Positions 52,804 to 62,462 are shown, numbered from the stretch's first letter. The stretch is 64,000 bases of DNA from an uncultured Desulfuromonas sp. (GCF_963678835.1 NZ_OY787469.1:682001-746000); one strand, 5' to 3'. Notes: generated by a model from the letters alone, not told the origin. Numbers and translations: made by a program.

Positions 52804-53724
52804 TCACTTGGTAAAGCACATTATGGGATCGTTGCTGGTTTTTTTGCGGCGATTTTCTTCGCGTTTTTGCTGGTAGCTTGACGGCATGTAATAGTTGTAG
52901 GCAACGCGGATGCCAAGCACCAGCAGGGCACACCCGACGCCGAGTATGGCACTGTACAGCGGTGGTGTGATCAAGGCAACGCGGATCAGCAGAGTGGACA
53001 CGGCAAAGCCACTGTTACGAAATGCCACTCGGTAGCTGGAGCCGTAGCGCATAGAAAACAACATGATCAGAATATCGCTGAACACCAGCAGGGTGTAAAA
53101 CGATTCAAAGGTTTGATTCTGTTCGCCGTAAAACAGGCTGAACCACCAGTTGTACGCGACAATGATCAGGAAACCCACCATCATCAGCAGGGCGATCAGT
53201 TTTTTAACAATGATAAATGACGCGGTTTCCTTATCGTCGGGAGATAGCGGTTCCTGGTGGATCTGGCGGTAGTAGTAATTGAGGATGACAAAAATGATCA
53301 GGGCACCAAACGCCAGGGCCGAGATGTCCAGCACAAGATGGGAGACTTCTTCCCAGATGATCGGTTCATGAAGCTTGGAGATCTCTTTGAAAATATCTCG
53401 TAACAGCACCAGGGAAAGGATTTCCACCTGCTTGCCCACCGAAATAGATACGGAATAGACCAGACTGAACAACAGACTCAATACCTCAAATACCAGCAGC
53501 AGGGTAAACACCAGCTCAATGGCTTCAAGATGGTTGGTCGGGGTGATGGCGGCAATCTGAGGGGGCAGCAGGCCGAAGCGGTTGAGTTGAATGCCGCTGA
53601 TGCCGAAAATAAACACCAGCACCATCAAGGTGCCGATGCGACGCTGGCCGCTGGCACCTTCGAAGGCGTGTTCCACCTTGTCAAAGGTTTTATTGATGGT
53701 GCGGTAAACCGGGTTGATGACCAT
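52804..53724 (-). CDS. Unrecognised polytopic membrane protein
   Basis: 306 residues from ATG 53724 (GGAGGAG five bases upstream). Six or seven hydrophobic segments, for example IGTLMVLVFIFGISGIQL, LEAIELVFTLLLVFEVLSLLFS, LAFGALIIFVILNYYY and LIALLMMVGFLIIVAYNWWFS. A basic tail of KKREENRRKK type ends the protein. No family came to mind with confidence. It sits downstream of a 51-residue gene and lysA on the same strand. Confidence 0.75.
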   Translation of the reverse strand: MVINPVYRTINKTFDKVEHAFEGASGQRRIGTLMVLVFIFGISGIQLNRFGLLPPQIAAITPTNHLEAIELVFTLLLVFEVLSLLFSLVYSVSISVGKQVEILSLVLLRDIFKEISKLHEPIIWEEVSHLVLDISALAFGALIIFVILNYYYRQIHQEPLSPDDKETASFIIVKKLIALLMMVGFLIIVAYNWWFSLFYGEQNQTFESFYTLLVFSDILIMLFSMRYGSSYRVAFRNSGFAVSTLLIRVALITPPLYSAILGVGCALLVLGIRVAYNYYMPSSYQQKREENRRKKTSNDPIMCFTK

Positions 53725-53753
53725 AAAATCTCCTCCGACGGGAGGCCCGTCGT

Positions 53754-53909
53754 CTATTCGATATCGTGTCGTATCACGCACAGCACGATCATTTCCGGAT
53801 CCTGTTGCTGCTCAATAAATTTCAGTTGCGCCTGTTGTGGATATTCGGCGTCCACCAGGGCCTCACCGAACTCCTCGCCTTTTTGGTAGTGCACTTCATA
53901 GGTCGTCAT
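53754..53909 (-). CDS. Small conserved-looking protein (51 aa)
   Basis: 51 residues from ATG 53909, with AGGAG about nine bases upstream. It reads MTTYEVHYQKGEEFGEALVD and ends CVIRHDIE. Soluble, acidic, likely a small beta-alpha fold. It starts 28 bases after the lysA terminator hairpin and ends 29 bases before the membrane protein gene. The tight spacing and good ribosome site suggest a real gene. Function unknown. Confidence 0.55.
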   Translation of the reverse strand: MTTYEVHYQKGEEFGEALVDAEYPQQAQLKFIEQQQDPEMIVLCVIRHDIE

Positions 53910-53936
53910 GGAATGAGTCTCCTGCCGTGAAAGAAG

Positions 53937-53966
53937 AAGCGGATGCCGTGGTAGCGACATCCGCTT
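53937..53966 (-). terminator. Terminator-like hairpin after lysA
   Basis: AAGCGGATG and CATCCGCTT form a 9 bp stem with a 12-base loop. On the minus strand it is followed by CTTCTTTC. It starts just after the lysA stop. Confidence 0.6.
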
Positions 53967-53974
53967 GTGAACAA

Positions 53975-55240
53975 TTAGGCACCGGGGGTGAAGCTGTCCG
54001 GTGTGTAGTTCTGGGTGGCAAAATAATCATCCACCGTTTCCGCCCGGCGGATCAGCTCAACACGGCCATCGCAGCGCAGCAGCAGTTCCTGGGGCCGCAG
54101 ACGGCCGTTGTACTGGAAACCCATGGCATGACCATGAGCGCCTGAATCGTGAATCACCAGCAAGTCGCCCTCGTCAATTTTTGGCAGCTCGCGTTGCACG
54201 GCAAATTTATCGTTGTTCTCACACAGAGAGCCGACCACATCGTAGGTCATCTCTTTGGGGGCATTGTCTTTGCCGAGGACATCAATGTGGTGGTAGGCCT
54301 CATACAGGGCCGGACGCATCAGCGCCGACATGCAGGAATCGACACCGATGTAATTGCGGTAGGTGTCCTTATGGTTAATGGCGCGGGTGACCAGGCAGCC
54401 GTGGGGACCGGTCATGAAACGACCGCTTTCCATATACATGCGCGGCACAAAGCCGTTCTTGGTCTTGAACGCATCGAACAGTTCGGTGACTTCTTTAGCC
54501 AAGGTGTCAATGTCAAGTGGTGCCTGGTCCGGGTTGTAAGGGATGCCGAAACCACCGCCGATATTGACGAATTCAAACTCGATCTCCAGTTCCGCTTTAA
54601 CCAGCTCGGCCAGCGACAGCACCATGCGTGCTGTTTCCACCATGTAGGTGTAGTCCAGTTCGTTGGAGGCGACCATGGTATGCAGACCGAAGCGGGTGGC
54701 GCCGCGCTCTTTGGCCTTGCGGTAAGCGTCGACCACCTGCTCATGGGTGATGCCGTATTTGGCTTCCACCGGGTTGCCGATGATGATATTGCCGGTGCGG
54801 CGCGGCCCCGGATTGTAGCGGAAGCAGATCAGCTCGGGGAAATTGGGTACCTTGTCAATGAGGGAGATGTCGTCCAGGTTGAGAATACAGCCACCGTCCT
54901 GCTCAGCAAAGGCAAATTCCTCCGGGCTGGTGTTGTTGGAGGTGAACATAATGTCTTCGGTGTCGGCACCCAACTCGCGGCTCATGATCAGTTCGGGAAT
55001 CGAGCTGCAGTCGTAGCCGAAGTTCATCTCTTTCATCAGCTTAAGAATCTGCTTGTTGGGCAGGGCTTTGACGGCAAAATATTCACGAAAACCGTCAATG
55101 CCGGAAAACACCTGCTTGAGGTGTTCGCCTGTTTCACGAATACCCGCCTCATCATAAATATGGAACGGGGTGCCGTAGTGCTCGGCAATTTCGGGCAAAG
55201 CTTTGAACAGGCGCTGTTTAAAAGAGTCGGACATGGGCAT
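53975..55240 (-). CDS. lysA: Diaminopimelate decarboxylase LysA
   Basis: PLP enzyme for the last step of lysine synthesis. 421 residues. The PLP lysine is in EYFAVKALPNKQIL. FGYDCSSIPELIMSRELGA, FRYNPGPRRTG, VNIGGGFGIPYN and GSLCENND (the Cys/Glu of the partner active site) are intact. AGGAG sits eight bases before ATG 55240. It resembles the LysA-like branch and not NspC, based on the N-terminal segment; close decarboxylases cannot be fully excluded. It is transcribed on its own, or with the 51-aa gene if the hairpin leaks. Confidence 0.9.
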   Translation of the reverse strand: MPMSDSFKQRLFKALPEIAEHYGTPFHIYDEAGIRETGEHLKQVFSGIDGFREYFAVKALPNKQILKLMKEMNFGYDCSSIPELIMSRELGADTEDIMFTSNNTSPEEFAFAEQDGGCILNLDDISLIDKVPNFPELICFRYNPGPRRTGNIIIGNPVEAKYGITHEQVVDAYRKAKERGATRFGLHTMVASNELDYTYMVETARMVLSLAELVKAELEIEFEFVNIGGGFGIPYNPDQAPLDIDTLAKEVTELFDAFKTKNGFVPRMYMESGRFMTGPHGCLVTRAINHKDTYRNYIGVDSCMSALMRPALYEAYHHIDVLGKDNAPKEMTYDVVGSLCENNDKFAVQRELPKIDEGDLLVIHDSGAHGHAMGFQYNGRLRPQELLLRCDGRVELIRRAETVDDYFATQNYTPDSFTPGA

Positions 55241-55321
55241 GGCGCGTATCTCCTTGGTAAGTCATCAAATGTAAATCAACAGATTTTACTCCTGACCTTT
55301 TCAGCAGAAGAAAAAACGTGT

Positions 55322-55362
55322 TCGGGCTATTGTAAATTCCCCATAGTAAAGAAAAAGCCCGA
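55322..55362 (-). terminator. Possible distal terminator of the SBP-GGDEF gene
   Basis: TCGGGCT and AGCCCGA pair around a long A/T-rich loop; on the minus strand a T-run follows about five bases later. It lies about 135 bases beyond the 55498 stop and directly upstream of lysA. Weak. Confidence 0.35.
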
Positions 55363-55497
55363 TAGAGTGCAACTGCAAATTCTGTCGATGATTTTAAATA
55401 TGACCTTCGTGGTTGTATTTTGTTGCAGCAGGAATGTCAAGAATAATTTGCCAAACGAGGTAGCGGCGTTTGCAACATCCTGCCGTGAACAACCGGC

Positions 55498-57975
55498 TCA
55501 GTCAGAATGTGTCTCAGGCGGGTCTGCAAGGACGAATTGATCACGACCGTTTTCTTTAGCGCGATACAGCGCATGGTCGGAACGGCACAGCACATCTTCA
55601 AGGTTTTCACCCCAAGACAATGATGCGATACCAATACTGACGGTAAATGTCACGGTTTCGTCTTCGACTGTCCGGTAGCGAAGCTCGCGGATGGTCTCAA
55701 TGATTTTTCTGGCAAAGACCTTTGCTCCCTCTAGCGTAGTGTTTTGCAGACAGATGACAAATTCTTCACCACCGGTTCGGGCCAGAAGATCTGTGGACCG
55801 CAACAGCGGAACCAGTGTGGTTGCAAACAGCTTGAGGACGTCATCACCGACATGGTGGCCGTAGCGATCATTGACCTGTTTGAAGTGGTCGAGGTCCAGA
55901 GACAGAAACTGCATCTCTGTTTTGTTTCTGTGGGCCAGGGAGACGTATTGCTGGGCAAACTCCATAAAGTAGCGGCGATTATGCAATCCGGTTAACGGGT
56001 CGGTACGGGCGAGTCGGGACAGATTGCTGTTGGCCTTGCGTAACGCCCGCGTCCGGCGGCGCACTTCGCGTTCAAGTTGTCTGTTGTGGTGGTTGCTGTA
56101 GATGGCGTGCAACACCAGAACCAGCAGAAAGGCGACAATGGTGTAAAACCACAGAGCATAGTGCTGAATGAACCGCCTAACATCGAGGTTTGTTTCATCG
56201 TAGGGGGGCAGTCGGAACTTCTTTAACAGCGAATGCACCGAGGAGTAATCGCTGGGAACCGTCCAAGCTTCGCGGACCGCTGCCTTGGTATCATGCGAGG
56301 CATGTGACAGGCCCAGCAGGGCCGCTGCAAGTTGATTGGCGGTTTCAATCGGAACATGGCGCAATTTGGCTATCGACCATTCCGGGTACAGTTTGGTGCT
56401 GACTCGGTATGGAAAGCCGATATAGCTTTTTTCGTGAATAATAAACAGGGTGTCCATATCGATCAGTCCGTCGTGAGCCATTTTTTCAAGGATACCGGTG
56501 CGAATGATACCAACATCGGCATCGCCATTGACAACAGCGGCCACAACCGCATCATGGCTGGACAAAAATTTCCGGTCGATCCCTTCGAGATTGACATTGT
56601 TTTCCTGAAACGTTTCCACTGCCATCAACCAGCCGCCTAAAGAGTTGGGAGCAACCGCTGCCAGCGTTTTGCTGTCGAACATATCAGGCGACAAACTCAA
56701 GGGGGTTCTGCGTAAGGTGAAGATGACGCTGCCGTATTGGTCTGTCGATGACTTGTGGTCCTGCTGGCGGTTGAGCAACGAGGCGATACGCGACAGACCG
56801 TGTTTGTTTTCAAGTTCAACATACAACACCGGATTGACGATGAGAAAATCAATGGCCTGGCTGCGGACGCTTTGGCCAATGGCGTCGAAAGCGATCGGAA
56901 CAAAGGTGGTGTGCAGGTCGTCAAGCGTGTCGTTCAAATAGGTGAGAAGTGAGGCCCAGCGCTCCAGGGCTTTGCGATTGCCACGGTTGGCGAGGATGCC
57001 GATTTTTAGCTCGGATTTGTTAAAGCCGAGAGGGTCTATGGCCTGGTCCAAACCGTGAGTGTCACCATTTGCCTGGCCCGTCAGTCGGTACAACTCCAGA
57101 ATGCGGTTGACCTTGTTACGATCAATCTTACCAATTTTTTGTTCCCGTCCAATGGCCAGTTGCTTGAGAACAGTGCCTTCAAAAATGAGACTGTCGAGGC
57201 TCTTGCCTTGAGTGTTGTAGTGCGCGTCAATGAGCTGGGCGGTTTTTTCAATATGGTCAAATGCCCACAGCCAGCCTTTAATCGTTGCCGAGTAGAAAGC
57301 CCGGGTTCGTTGTGGATGGTGGGCGATCTGTTCTTCGCTGGTAAAGAGAAAATCGCCATAAAAAGAGAAACCGTACTTGGCTGGGTTGAACACCCGATAG
57401 GGAATGCCCACCTGATTAAGTTGAAAGGGCTCGTTGGACAGATAGCAGGCCATGGCGTCGGTTTTGCCGCTAATCAGATCCTCCAATTGTGATGAATGGG
57501 GTTGAAGGTGCAATTCATTTAGGTTGACCCCTTGCGATATCAGCATGGACAGCAGGTTGGTGGCATTGGCCTGGTCCTGAGTGATCATGATCTTTTTGCC
57601 GGCGAGATCCGCCGGGCTCTTGATGCTGGGGTTGGTGGCAATGAGGATTTCCGGCGACTCCTGAAAGATCGCTCCAAGGATGACCACCGGACGCCCCTGG
57701 AGTCGGTTAAGAATCAACGATGATTTTCCCGTGGCAAATTCGGCGCGGCGCTGTACGACCTCATTGACGACATTGAGCCCCGGCTTGTAGGGTTTGATCG
57801 TAACATCGAGACCAGCATCACGATAGAAGCCCAGCTCTTTAGCAACATAGATCCCGGCAAACTGGAACTGATTGAGCCATTGAAGTTGCACCGAGACCTT
57901 CTCGGATTTGGCATAAACTGGGGACTCCATGAACAGGAAGAAAATGAAAACGAGGCACAGGCATTTTGCGATCAT
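55498..57975 (-). CDS. Periplasmic dual substrate-binding-protein sensor diguanylate cyclase
   Basis: 825 residues from ATG 57975 (GGGAG seven bases upstream). Signal peptide about 1-22. First SBP domain about 28-240 of the NMT1/THI5 type (VQLQWLNQFQFAGIYVAKEL; ADLAGKKIMITQDQAN). Second SBP domain about 330-590 of PhnD-like type (KIGILANRGNRKALERWASL; IDFLIVNPVLYVELE). One membrane segment near 620-642 and a coiled linker precede a GGDEF domain with intact GGEEF at 735-739. The C-terminus has no EAL. Binding of two small molecules outside would thus control c-di-GMP inside. Ligands are unknown. Confidence 0.88.
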   Translation of the reverse strand: MIAKCLCLVFIFFLFMESPVYAKSEKVSVQLQWLNQFQFAGIYVAKELGFYRDAGLDVTIKPYKPGLNVVNEVVQRRAEFATGKSSLILNRLQGRPVVILGAIFQESPEILIATNPSIKSPADLAGKKIMITQDQANATNLLSMLISQGVNLNELHLQPHSSQLEDLISGKTDAMACYLSNEPFQLNQVGIPYRVFNPAKYGFSFYGDFLFTSEEQIAHHPQRTRAFYSATIKGWLWAFDHIEKTAQLIDAHYNTQGKSLDSLIFEGTVLKQLAIGREQKIGKIDRNKVNRILELYRLTGQANGDTHGLDQAIDPLGFNKSELKIGILANRGNRKALERWASLLTYLNDTLDDLHTTFVPIAFDAIGQSVRSQAIDFLIVNPVLYVELENKHGLSRIASLLNRQQDHKSSTDQYGSVIFTLRRTPLSLSPDMFDSKTLAAVAPNSLGGWLMAVETFQENNVNLEGIDRKFLSSHDAVVAAVVNGDADVGIIRTGILEKMAHDGLIDMDTLFIIHEKSYIGFPYRVSTKLYPEWSIAKLRHVPIETANQLAAALLGLSHASHDTKAAVREAWTVPSDYSSVHSLLKKFRLPPYDETNLDVRRFIQHYALWFYTIVAFLLVLVLHAIYSNHHNRQLEREVRRRTRALRKANSNLSRLARTDPLTGLHNRRYFMEFAQQYVSLAHRNKTEMQFLSLDLDHFKQVNDRYGHHVGDDVLKLFATTLVPLLRSTDLLARTGGEEFVICLQNTTLEGAKVFARKIIETIRELRYRTVEDETVTFTVSIGIASLSWGENLEDVLCRSDHALYRAKENGRDQFVLADPPETHSD

Positions 57976-58205
57976 GGAAGTTCTCCCTTTTTTGGCCATT
58001 TTTAATCCTATCATGTGGGAAAGAATGATCAACTGGTTCTATATAGGGTTTTTTTATTGATACGGCAATCATTTATGAGCACTCAGACTCATTGGAAAAG
58101 GTTGTTTGATTTATAGGACATGCTAATGTTTTGCTGAGGTGCGAGGTTTCATCGGTTGAAATAAAGCTCATTTGCTTTAATGATATGATTGTTCGGGGTA
58201 TGCTA

Positions 58206-58291
58206 AGAGCGTGGTAACGCTCTGCTGCCGTTTCATGTCGGTACGGGGACATGAAAAGAGCACTTAGTACGCCGTCGGATGGCTCCTGACG
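58206..58291 (+). promoter_or_regulatory. Structured leader with three hairpins before the 58319 gene
   Basis: 58206-58223: AGAGCGT / ACGCTCT around a four-base loop. 58231-58256: TTTCATGTC / GACATGAAA around eight bases. 58273-58291: CGTCGGA / TCC-t-GACG with a bulge. Ribosome site AGGGGG and ATG 58319 follow. It does not match the c-di-GMP-I riboswitch pattern or other riboswitches I know. The rest of 57976-58205 shows no gene and should hold the divergent promoters. Confidence 0.5.
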
Positions 58292-58318
58292 ACGTGATCC
58301 TTTAAGGGGGAACGCTTT

Positions 58319-59731
58319 ATGACGACACAAGACAGACATGACATTTTGACACGGCTGATTGATCTGGCAAGCGCTGACACCTTCTATCACGATCTTTACC
58401 GGCAGCGTGCGTCATTCTATCTGCAACCGGAACTGTCGCAAGATGCCTATCATGCGTACAAAAAGATGAAAATTCAGAAGGGCGCTTTGCCCAACCAGAT
58501 GCGTAATGCCATTTTGCAGAAAGACTGGCAGACGGTCAAAGAGCTGACTGAGCAGGACAAAAAGATGCGCAACGAGTTGCAGCGGCGCGCTGAATCGGTG
58601 GTGTTTGCAGAAAAGCTCTATGAACCGGTTGACGTGGCCATTGATCCATTTTCTCCCGGTATGCACACATTGGTCGGTTTAACCATGGGCCGGTTAAAAG
58701 AGTTACATAAAAAAACCGTTGCCTCACTGCAGAAACTCAGTGAAAAGGACAGCGACTGGCGCGGTTTTTACCAGCAACGGCTTGGCGTGTTTAACACGCT
58801 GTCCATCAGTGACGCGAGCATCGATGATGAGGAGCAGTTTGTTCCGGAAGTGGTGTTGGAAGAGGAGGCCGAGGACGCTTTGGAGTCCGGCAATATGGCC
58901 CGCCTTGAACAACTGGCGGAAAAAATTCTCGCCGGCAAAGGCGATAATGGACAACCCACCTCCGAGCAGTTGCTTGCCGACAAACACCAGCATCCCGATG
59001 ATTTTCTCTTTGAATTTTCATCCACAGTGATCGAACGTGCGGCTCAATTTGGCTTGAGCCACTACCAGGTCGCTGAAAACAGTCAGGAGTATGCGCCGCT
59101 GTCCCGTTTTGCCTGGCACCCGACGTTTACCGATGTTGAAGACCGCGAACCTCATGTGTTGCAGGTCCCTGATATCCCCTTTGACGACAACACTCCGGAA
59201 GCGCTCAAGGCGCGGATTCAGATGTTTGCCGTTCATCCCTTTATCAACTCCTCAGGCGTGCGTTTTTTGCCGCACATGGTGGCGGAAGATCTCCTTGTCG
59301 AAGATTTTCCCGAGCCTGAAGCCGGTGGTGCGCTGCCGGACGGTGGTTTGCTGGCCTTTTTGGGGTTGCACCAGCGCAACCAATTAGATCGCCAAACCAT
59401 TGAAGCGGCCCTGCTCGCTCATGGCAACACGTTTGTCGAACAGAAGCTCGGCCTGGACCCGCGTCAATTCAAGCTGGTGTGTATTCCGGCGGACCTGCAT
59501 TTGCGTATTGGCCAGGACAAGGGCTGGGGACAGCAGAAAATCTGGACTCACTTTGACGGTTATATGGTGATGGAAGGAGCGAGTCGTCGCGCTTTGGCCG
59601 GTGGTGATGTGCGCTACGGCGGTATTTATGACCTCCTCGGAATCAGCCGCAATTACAGTTCTGAACGGATTATTACCCGTTTTGCCGTGGTGCAGCGCAA
59701 ACGTCTGGCCGTGTGGCAGAATGGCGTTTGA
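58319..59731 (+). CDS. Unrecognised 470-residue soluble protein
   Basis: 470 residues from ATG 58319 (AGGGGG eight bases upstream). No signal peptide or membrane segment. The first ~165 residues are helical and charged (DILTRLIDLASADTFYHDLY; VASLQKLSEKDSDWRGFYQQ). An acidic stretch at about 168-190 leads to a mixed region (FAWHPTFTDVEDREPHVLQV). The final ~90 residues are alpha/beta (HFDGYMVMEGASRRALAGGD, RNYSSERIITRFAVVQRKRL). I know no family for it. The gene is monocistronic, lies behind a structured leader and converges with a GGDEF-EAL gene. Confidence 0.7.
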   Translation: MTTQDRHDILTRLIDLASADTFYHDLYRQRASFYLQPELSQDAYHAYKKMKIQKGALPNQMRNAILQKDWQTVKELTEQDKKMRNELQRRAESVVFAEKLYEPVDVAIDPFSPGMHTLVGLTMGRLKELHKKTVASLQKLSEKDSDWRGFYQQRLGVFNTLSISDASIDDEEQFVPEVVLEEEAEDALESGNMARLEQLAEKILAGKGDNGQPTSEQLLADKHQHPDDFLFEFSSTVIERAAQFGLSHYQVAENSQEYAPLSRFAWHPTFTDVEDREPHVLQVPDIPFDDNTPEALKARIQMFAVHPFINSSGVRFLPHMVAEDLLVEDFPEPEAGGALPDGGLLAFLGLHQRNQLDRQTIEAALLAHGNTFVEQKLGLDPRQFKLVCIPADLHLRIGQDKGWGQQKIWTHFDGYMVMEGASRRALAGGDVRYGGIYDLLGISRNYSSERIITRFAVVQRKRLAVWQNGV

Positions 59732-59811
59732 TCCGGCGAGCGCACGAACAATGAATTTTTCTGTCGCACTCGGGGAACAGGCCCCGGTCGCCACTCTGTT
59801 GGTGCAAAAGA

Positions 59812-62112
59812 TTACGTGGTCGGTTCGAACGGGGTCGGATTGGCTAGGAGTGCGACAAGGTCGTCGGCCGGCAAGGGTTTGCTGAACAGATATCCCTGGA
59901 CCGAATCGCACTCGCACATGGCCAGAAACGCATACTGCTCACGTGTTTCTACCCCCTCGGCAATGGCATGAATGCCGAGGCTGTGCGCAATGCCGATAAC
60001 GCTGTTGGCCACTGAGGCGGCCGTGGCATCCGACGCCACATCGAGGATAAAAGAGCGATCAATTTTAAGGCAATCAATCGGGAAACGGCGCAGATAGTTG
60101 AGGCTCGAATAGCCGGTGCCGAAATCGTCGAGACTCAAGGCAAAGCCGATCTGTTTGAGCTCGGCCAGAAGTTTGGCGATCCTGTCCGGGTCCTCCATGA
60201 CCATACTTTCGGTCAGCTCCAGATCAAGCCAGTGAGGGTCCATGTCGAATTCATGGAGAATCGTCTGGATGCTCTCCACAAAGTCACTTTGGAGAAATTG
60301 TCGCGCAGACAGGTTGACGGCAATTTTGATTGGCGGCAATCCTTGCTCCTGCCAGGCTTTGAATTGACGACAGACCTCGCGAAACACCCATGCCCCCAAG
60401 GCGATAATCAGGCCGGTCTCTTCTGCCAGAGGGATAAAATCATCGGGAGGCACCATCCCTTTGGTTGAGTGATTCCAGCGCACGAGAGCTTCACAGCCGT
60501 CAATTTTTCCCGACGCAATTCTAACCTTGGGCTGGTAGTGGAGAACAAACGACCCCAATTGCAAGGCCTGGCGAAGATCGCCTTCCAGTTCCAAAGCTTT
60601 ATGGGCGCGGGCGTCCATCTCTTTGGAACAGAACTGAAATCCGTTGCCACCCTGTCTTTTGGCCTGATACATGGCGGCGTCAGCGTGTCGAAGAAGGTCT
60701 TCCGACTGTTCACCATCGCGCGGATAAAGGCTGGCACCGATGCTGGTAGTGATCCTCAGTTCACGTTTGCCCAGTGGAAACGGTTGCTCAAAAGCCGTTA
60801 AAATTTTCTGAGCCATGATGCGCGCTTCAGCGGGGTGATTAATCTGCGTCATGATAATAGCGAACTCATCCCCTCCCAATCGCGACAAGGTATCTCCGGG
60901 GCTGATGCAGGCCAATAAGCGCTCTGCGACCTCCAATAGAACAGCGTCGCCCTGGCTGTGACCAAGGCTGTCATTAATGACTTTGAAACGATCGAGATCA
61001 AGCAGGAAAACAGCTGTGTTGCGTTGAGCGCGCTCGGCATGAGCAATCGCCTGTTGAATGCGGTCATCAAGCAGAACACGATTGGCCAGCCCCGTTAGGG
61101 CGTCATGGTTGGATTGGTGCTCAAGTTGTTTTTCATATTCTTTGCGAATCGTGATATCTCGAACAAAGGCGACGTGGTGTGCGCCATTTTTAAACAGACA
61201 TTGGCTTGCCAACACTTCGACGGGAAAGAAACTGCCGTCTTTACGCTGATGGCGGGTTTCAAGGACTCGTTTTTTTGTTTTTTTCAGGTTAGCCCACTGG
61301 TCCGCCCAGCGCTCAGCATGAAAGTCGGGATCAATGTCCCACAGGTGTAAGGTTTGCAGTTCCTGCTTTGAGTACCCCAGAGAGCGGCAGGCCTGATCGT
61401 TAACGAATAAAAAGCGTCCCTCCTCGTTGATCCAGAAAATAGCTTCTGAAGCTTGTTCAATGGAAAAACGGAAGCGCTGGAGCACCTGGTCTGTTTTTCT
61501 TTTCTCGGTGATATCCTGCACCAGTGTCATGGCACCGGTAATAATACCGTTTTGCGACTTCAGCGGTAGAGCGGAATACAGAATCGTGCGCCGCACCCCA
61601 TCGGGGCAGTCAATGTCAATTTCTTCCCTCAGGCAGACCTCGCCCTTGTTCAACGCGCGCCAGATCCCCCACTCCTCGGGAGCGACTGGCTGGCCATTGC
61701 TGCACCACCACCCCTTGATCTCGGTATAGCCCTGAATGTCGTCATAGGCCCGAATACCGAATTCCTGCAATAAGCGCTGGGCAGCGGTGTTGTGGTCCAG
61801 CACGTTTCCCAGGCAATCAACAACCCAGATTCCTGTAGGAATGGTTTCGACAACATTACGGAACAGCTCTTCGCCGCGGCGCGTGCGCCTGATGGCATTG
61901 CGTAACAAAAAAAACAACAGCAACGCAGTGAAAAAAACAAAAGCGCTGCCTTTGCGGGTTTGCAGTTTTGATAATGTCAGGAGATCAATACCAAGCGCCA
62001 GCAACAGACGGTCAGAGAGGTAGATCCAGAAGAGGGCAATCAGCGCATACGTCAGGGCAATGCCCCATGCCGTTGACAGAAAAGCGAATCGTTTAGATGA
62101 GCGATAGGGCAT
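59812..62112 (-). CDS. Membrane PAS-PAS-GGDEF-EAL protein
   Basis: 766 residues. Two membrane segments near 10-34 and 52-70, PAS about 80-205, and PAS about 210-335 (RRFSIEQASEAIFWINEEGR-like). GGDEF is at about 345-500 with intact LGGDEF, and EAL at about 520-755 with CEALVRW and DDFGTGYSSL. Both catalytic sets look complete, so it could make and degrade c-di-GMP. It differs from the 29629 protein by lacking a large periplasmic sensor. No clear promoter is visible. Confidence 0.93.
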   Translation of the reverse strand: MPYRSSKRFAFLSTAWGIALTYALIALFWIYLSDRLLLALGIDLLTLSKLQTRKGSAFVFFTALLLFFLLRNAIRRTRRGEELFRNVVETIPTGIWVVDCLGNVLDHNTAAQRLLQEFGIRAYDDIQGYTEIKGWWCSNGQPVAPEEWGIWRALNKGEVCLREEIDIDCPDGVRRTILYSALPLKSQNGIITGAMTLVQDITEKRKTDQVLQRFRFSIEQASEAIFWINEEGRFLFVNDQACRSLGYSKQELQTLHLWDIDPDFHAERWADQWANLKKTKKRVLETRHQRKDGSFFPVEVLASQCLFKNGAHHVAFVRDITIRKEYEKQLEHQSNHDALTGLANRVLLDDRIQQAIAHAERAQRNTAVFLLDLDRFKVINDSLGHSQGDAVLLEVAERLLACISPGDTLSRLGGDEFAIIMTQINHPAEARIMAQKILTAFEQPFPLGKRELRITTSIGASLYPRDGEQSEDLLRHADAAMYQAKRQGGNGFQFCSKEMDARAHKALELEGDLRQALQLGSFVLHYQPKVRIASGKIDGCEALVRWNHSTKGMVPPDDFIPLAEETGLIIALGAWVFREVCRQFKAWQEQGLPPIKIAVNLSARQFLQSDFVESIQTILHEFDMDPHWLDLELTESMVMEDPDRIAKLLAELKQIGFALSLDDFGTGYSSLNYLRRFPIDCLKIDRSFILDVASDATAASVANSVIGIAHSLGIHAIAEGVETREQYAFLAMCECDSVQGYLFSKPLPADDLVALLANPTPFEPTT

Positions 62113-62280
62113 GAAATAACCTCACTCGGGATCGCCTGCTAGAGCTCTGTTGCTGAATGAAAATAAAAAGAATTCATGGGCACAGCGGCTTTCATATTCT
62201 TGTTCACCACATTACATTGATTTCCATAGCAGGCCCAGAAAAAATGATCACAGGCTCATTGATTAAAAAAAATGCGAAAG

Positions 62281-62444
62281 CTCGTGCTCTGTCAATGCTA
62301 AAAATTCGAGTAAATGGCACAGAATCGTGCCATTCACACAAGGCACGAAATCGCCGAAGTGGCCACGCCATTTCAAGATTTTGCAACGCAGTGGGAGGTG
62401 CGAGGCGAAGCCCGACCCGAAGATTTCGTGTTGTCAGAGCACTG
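62281..62444 (-). mobile_element. MITE-like repeat, copy 3 (inverted)
   Basis: Same ~164 bp element as at 23431 and 23745, in the opposite orientation, from CTCGTGCTCTGTCAATG to TTGTCAGAGCACTG on the + strand. Internal stem AATGGCAC/GTGCCATT is 8 bp here, against 6 bp or less in the other copies. The remaining 62113-62524 holds a hairpin and no gene. Confidence 0.75.
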
Positions 62445-62462
62445 ATTTGGTGTCGTTTGGCG

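Noticed and set aside
54149-55540. 463-residue open frame on the + strand opposite lysA
   Set aside because: LysA on the minus strand has all catalytic motifs. The opposite frame has no recognisable domain and no good ribosome site.
58150-58318. c-di-GMP (GEMM) or other known riboswitch in the leader of the 58319 gene
   Set aside because: Hairpins are present, but the conserved GEMM bases and tetraloop-receptor pattern were not found.
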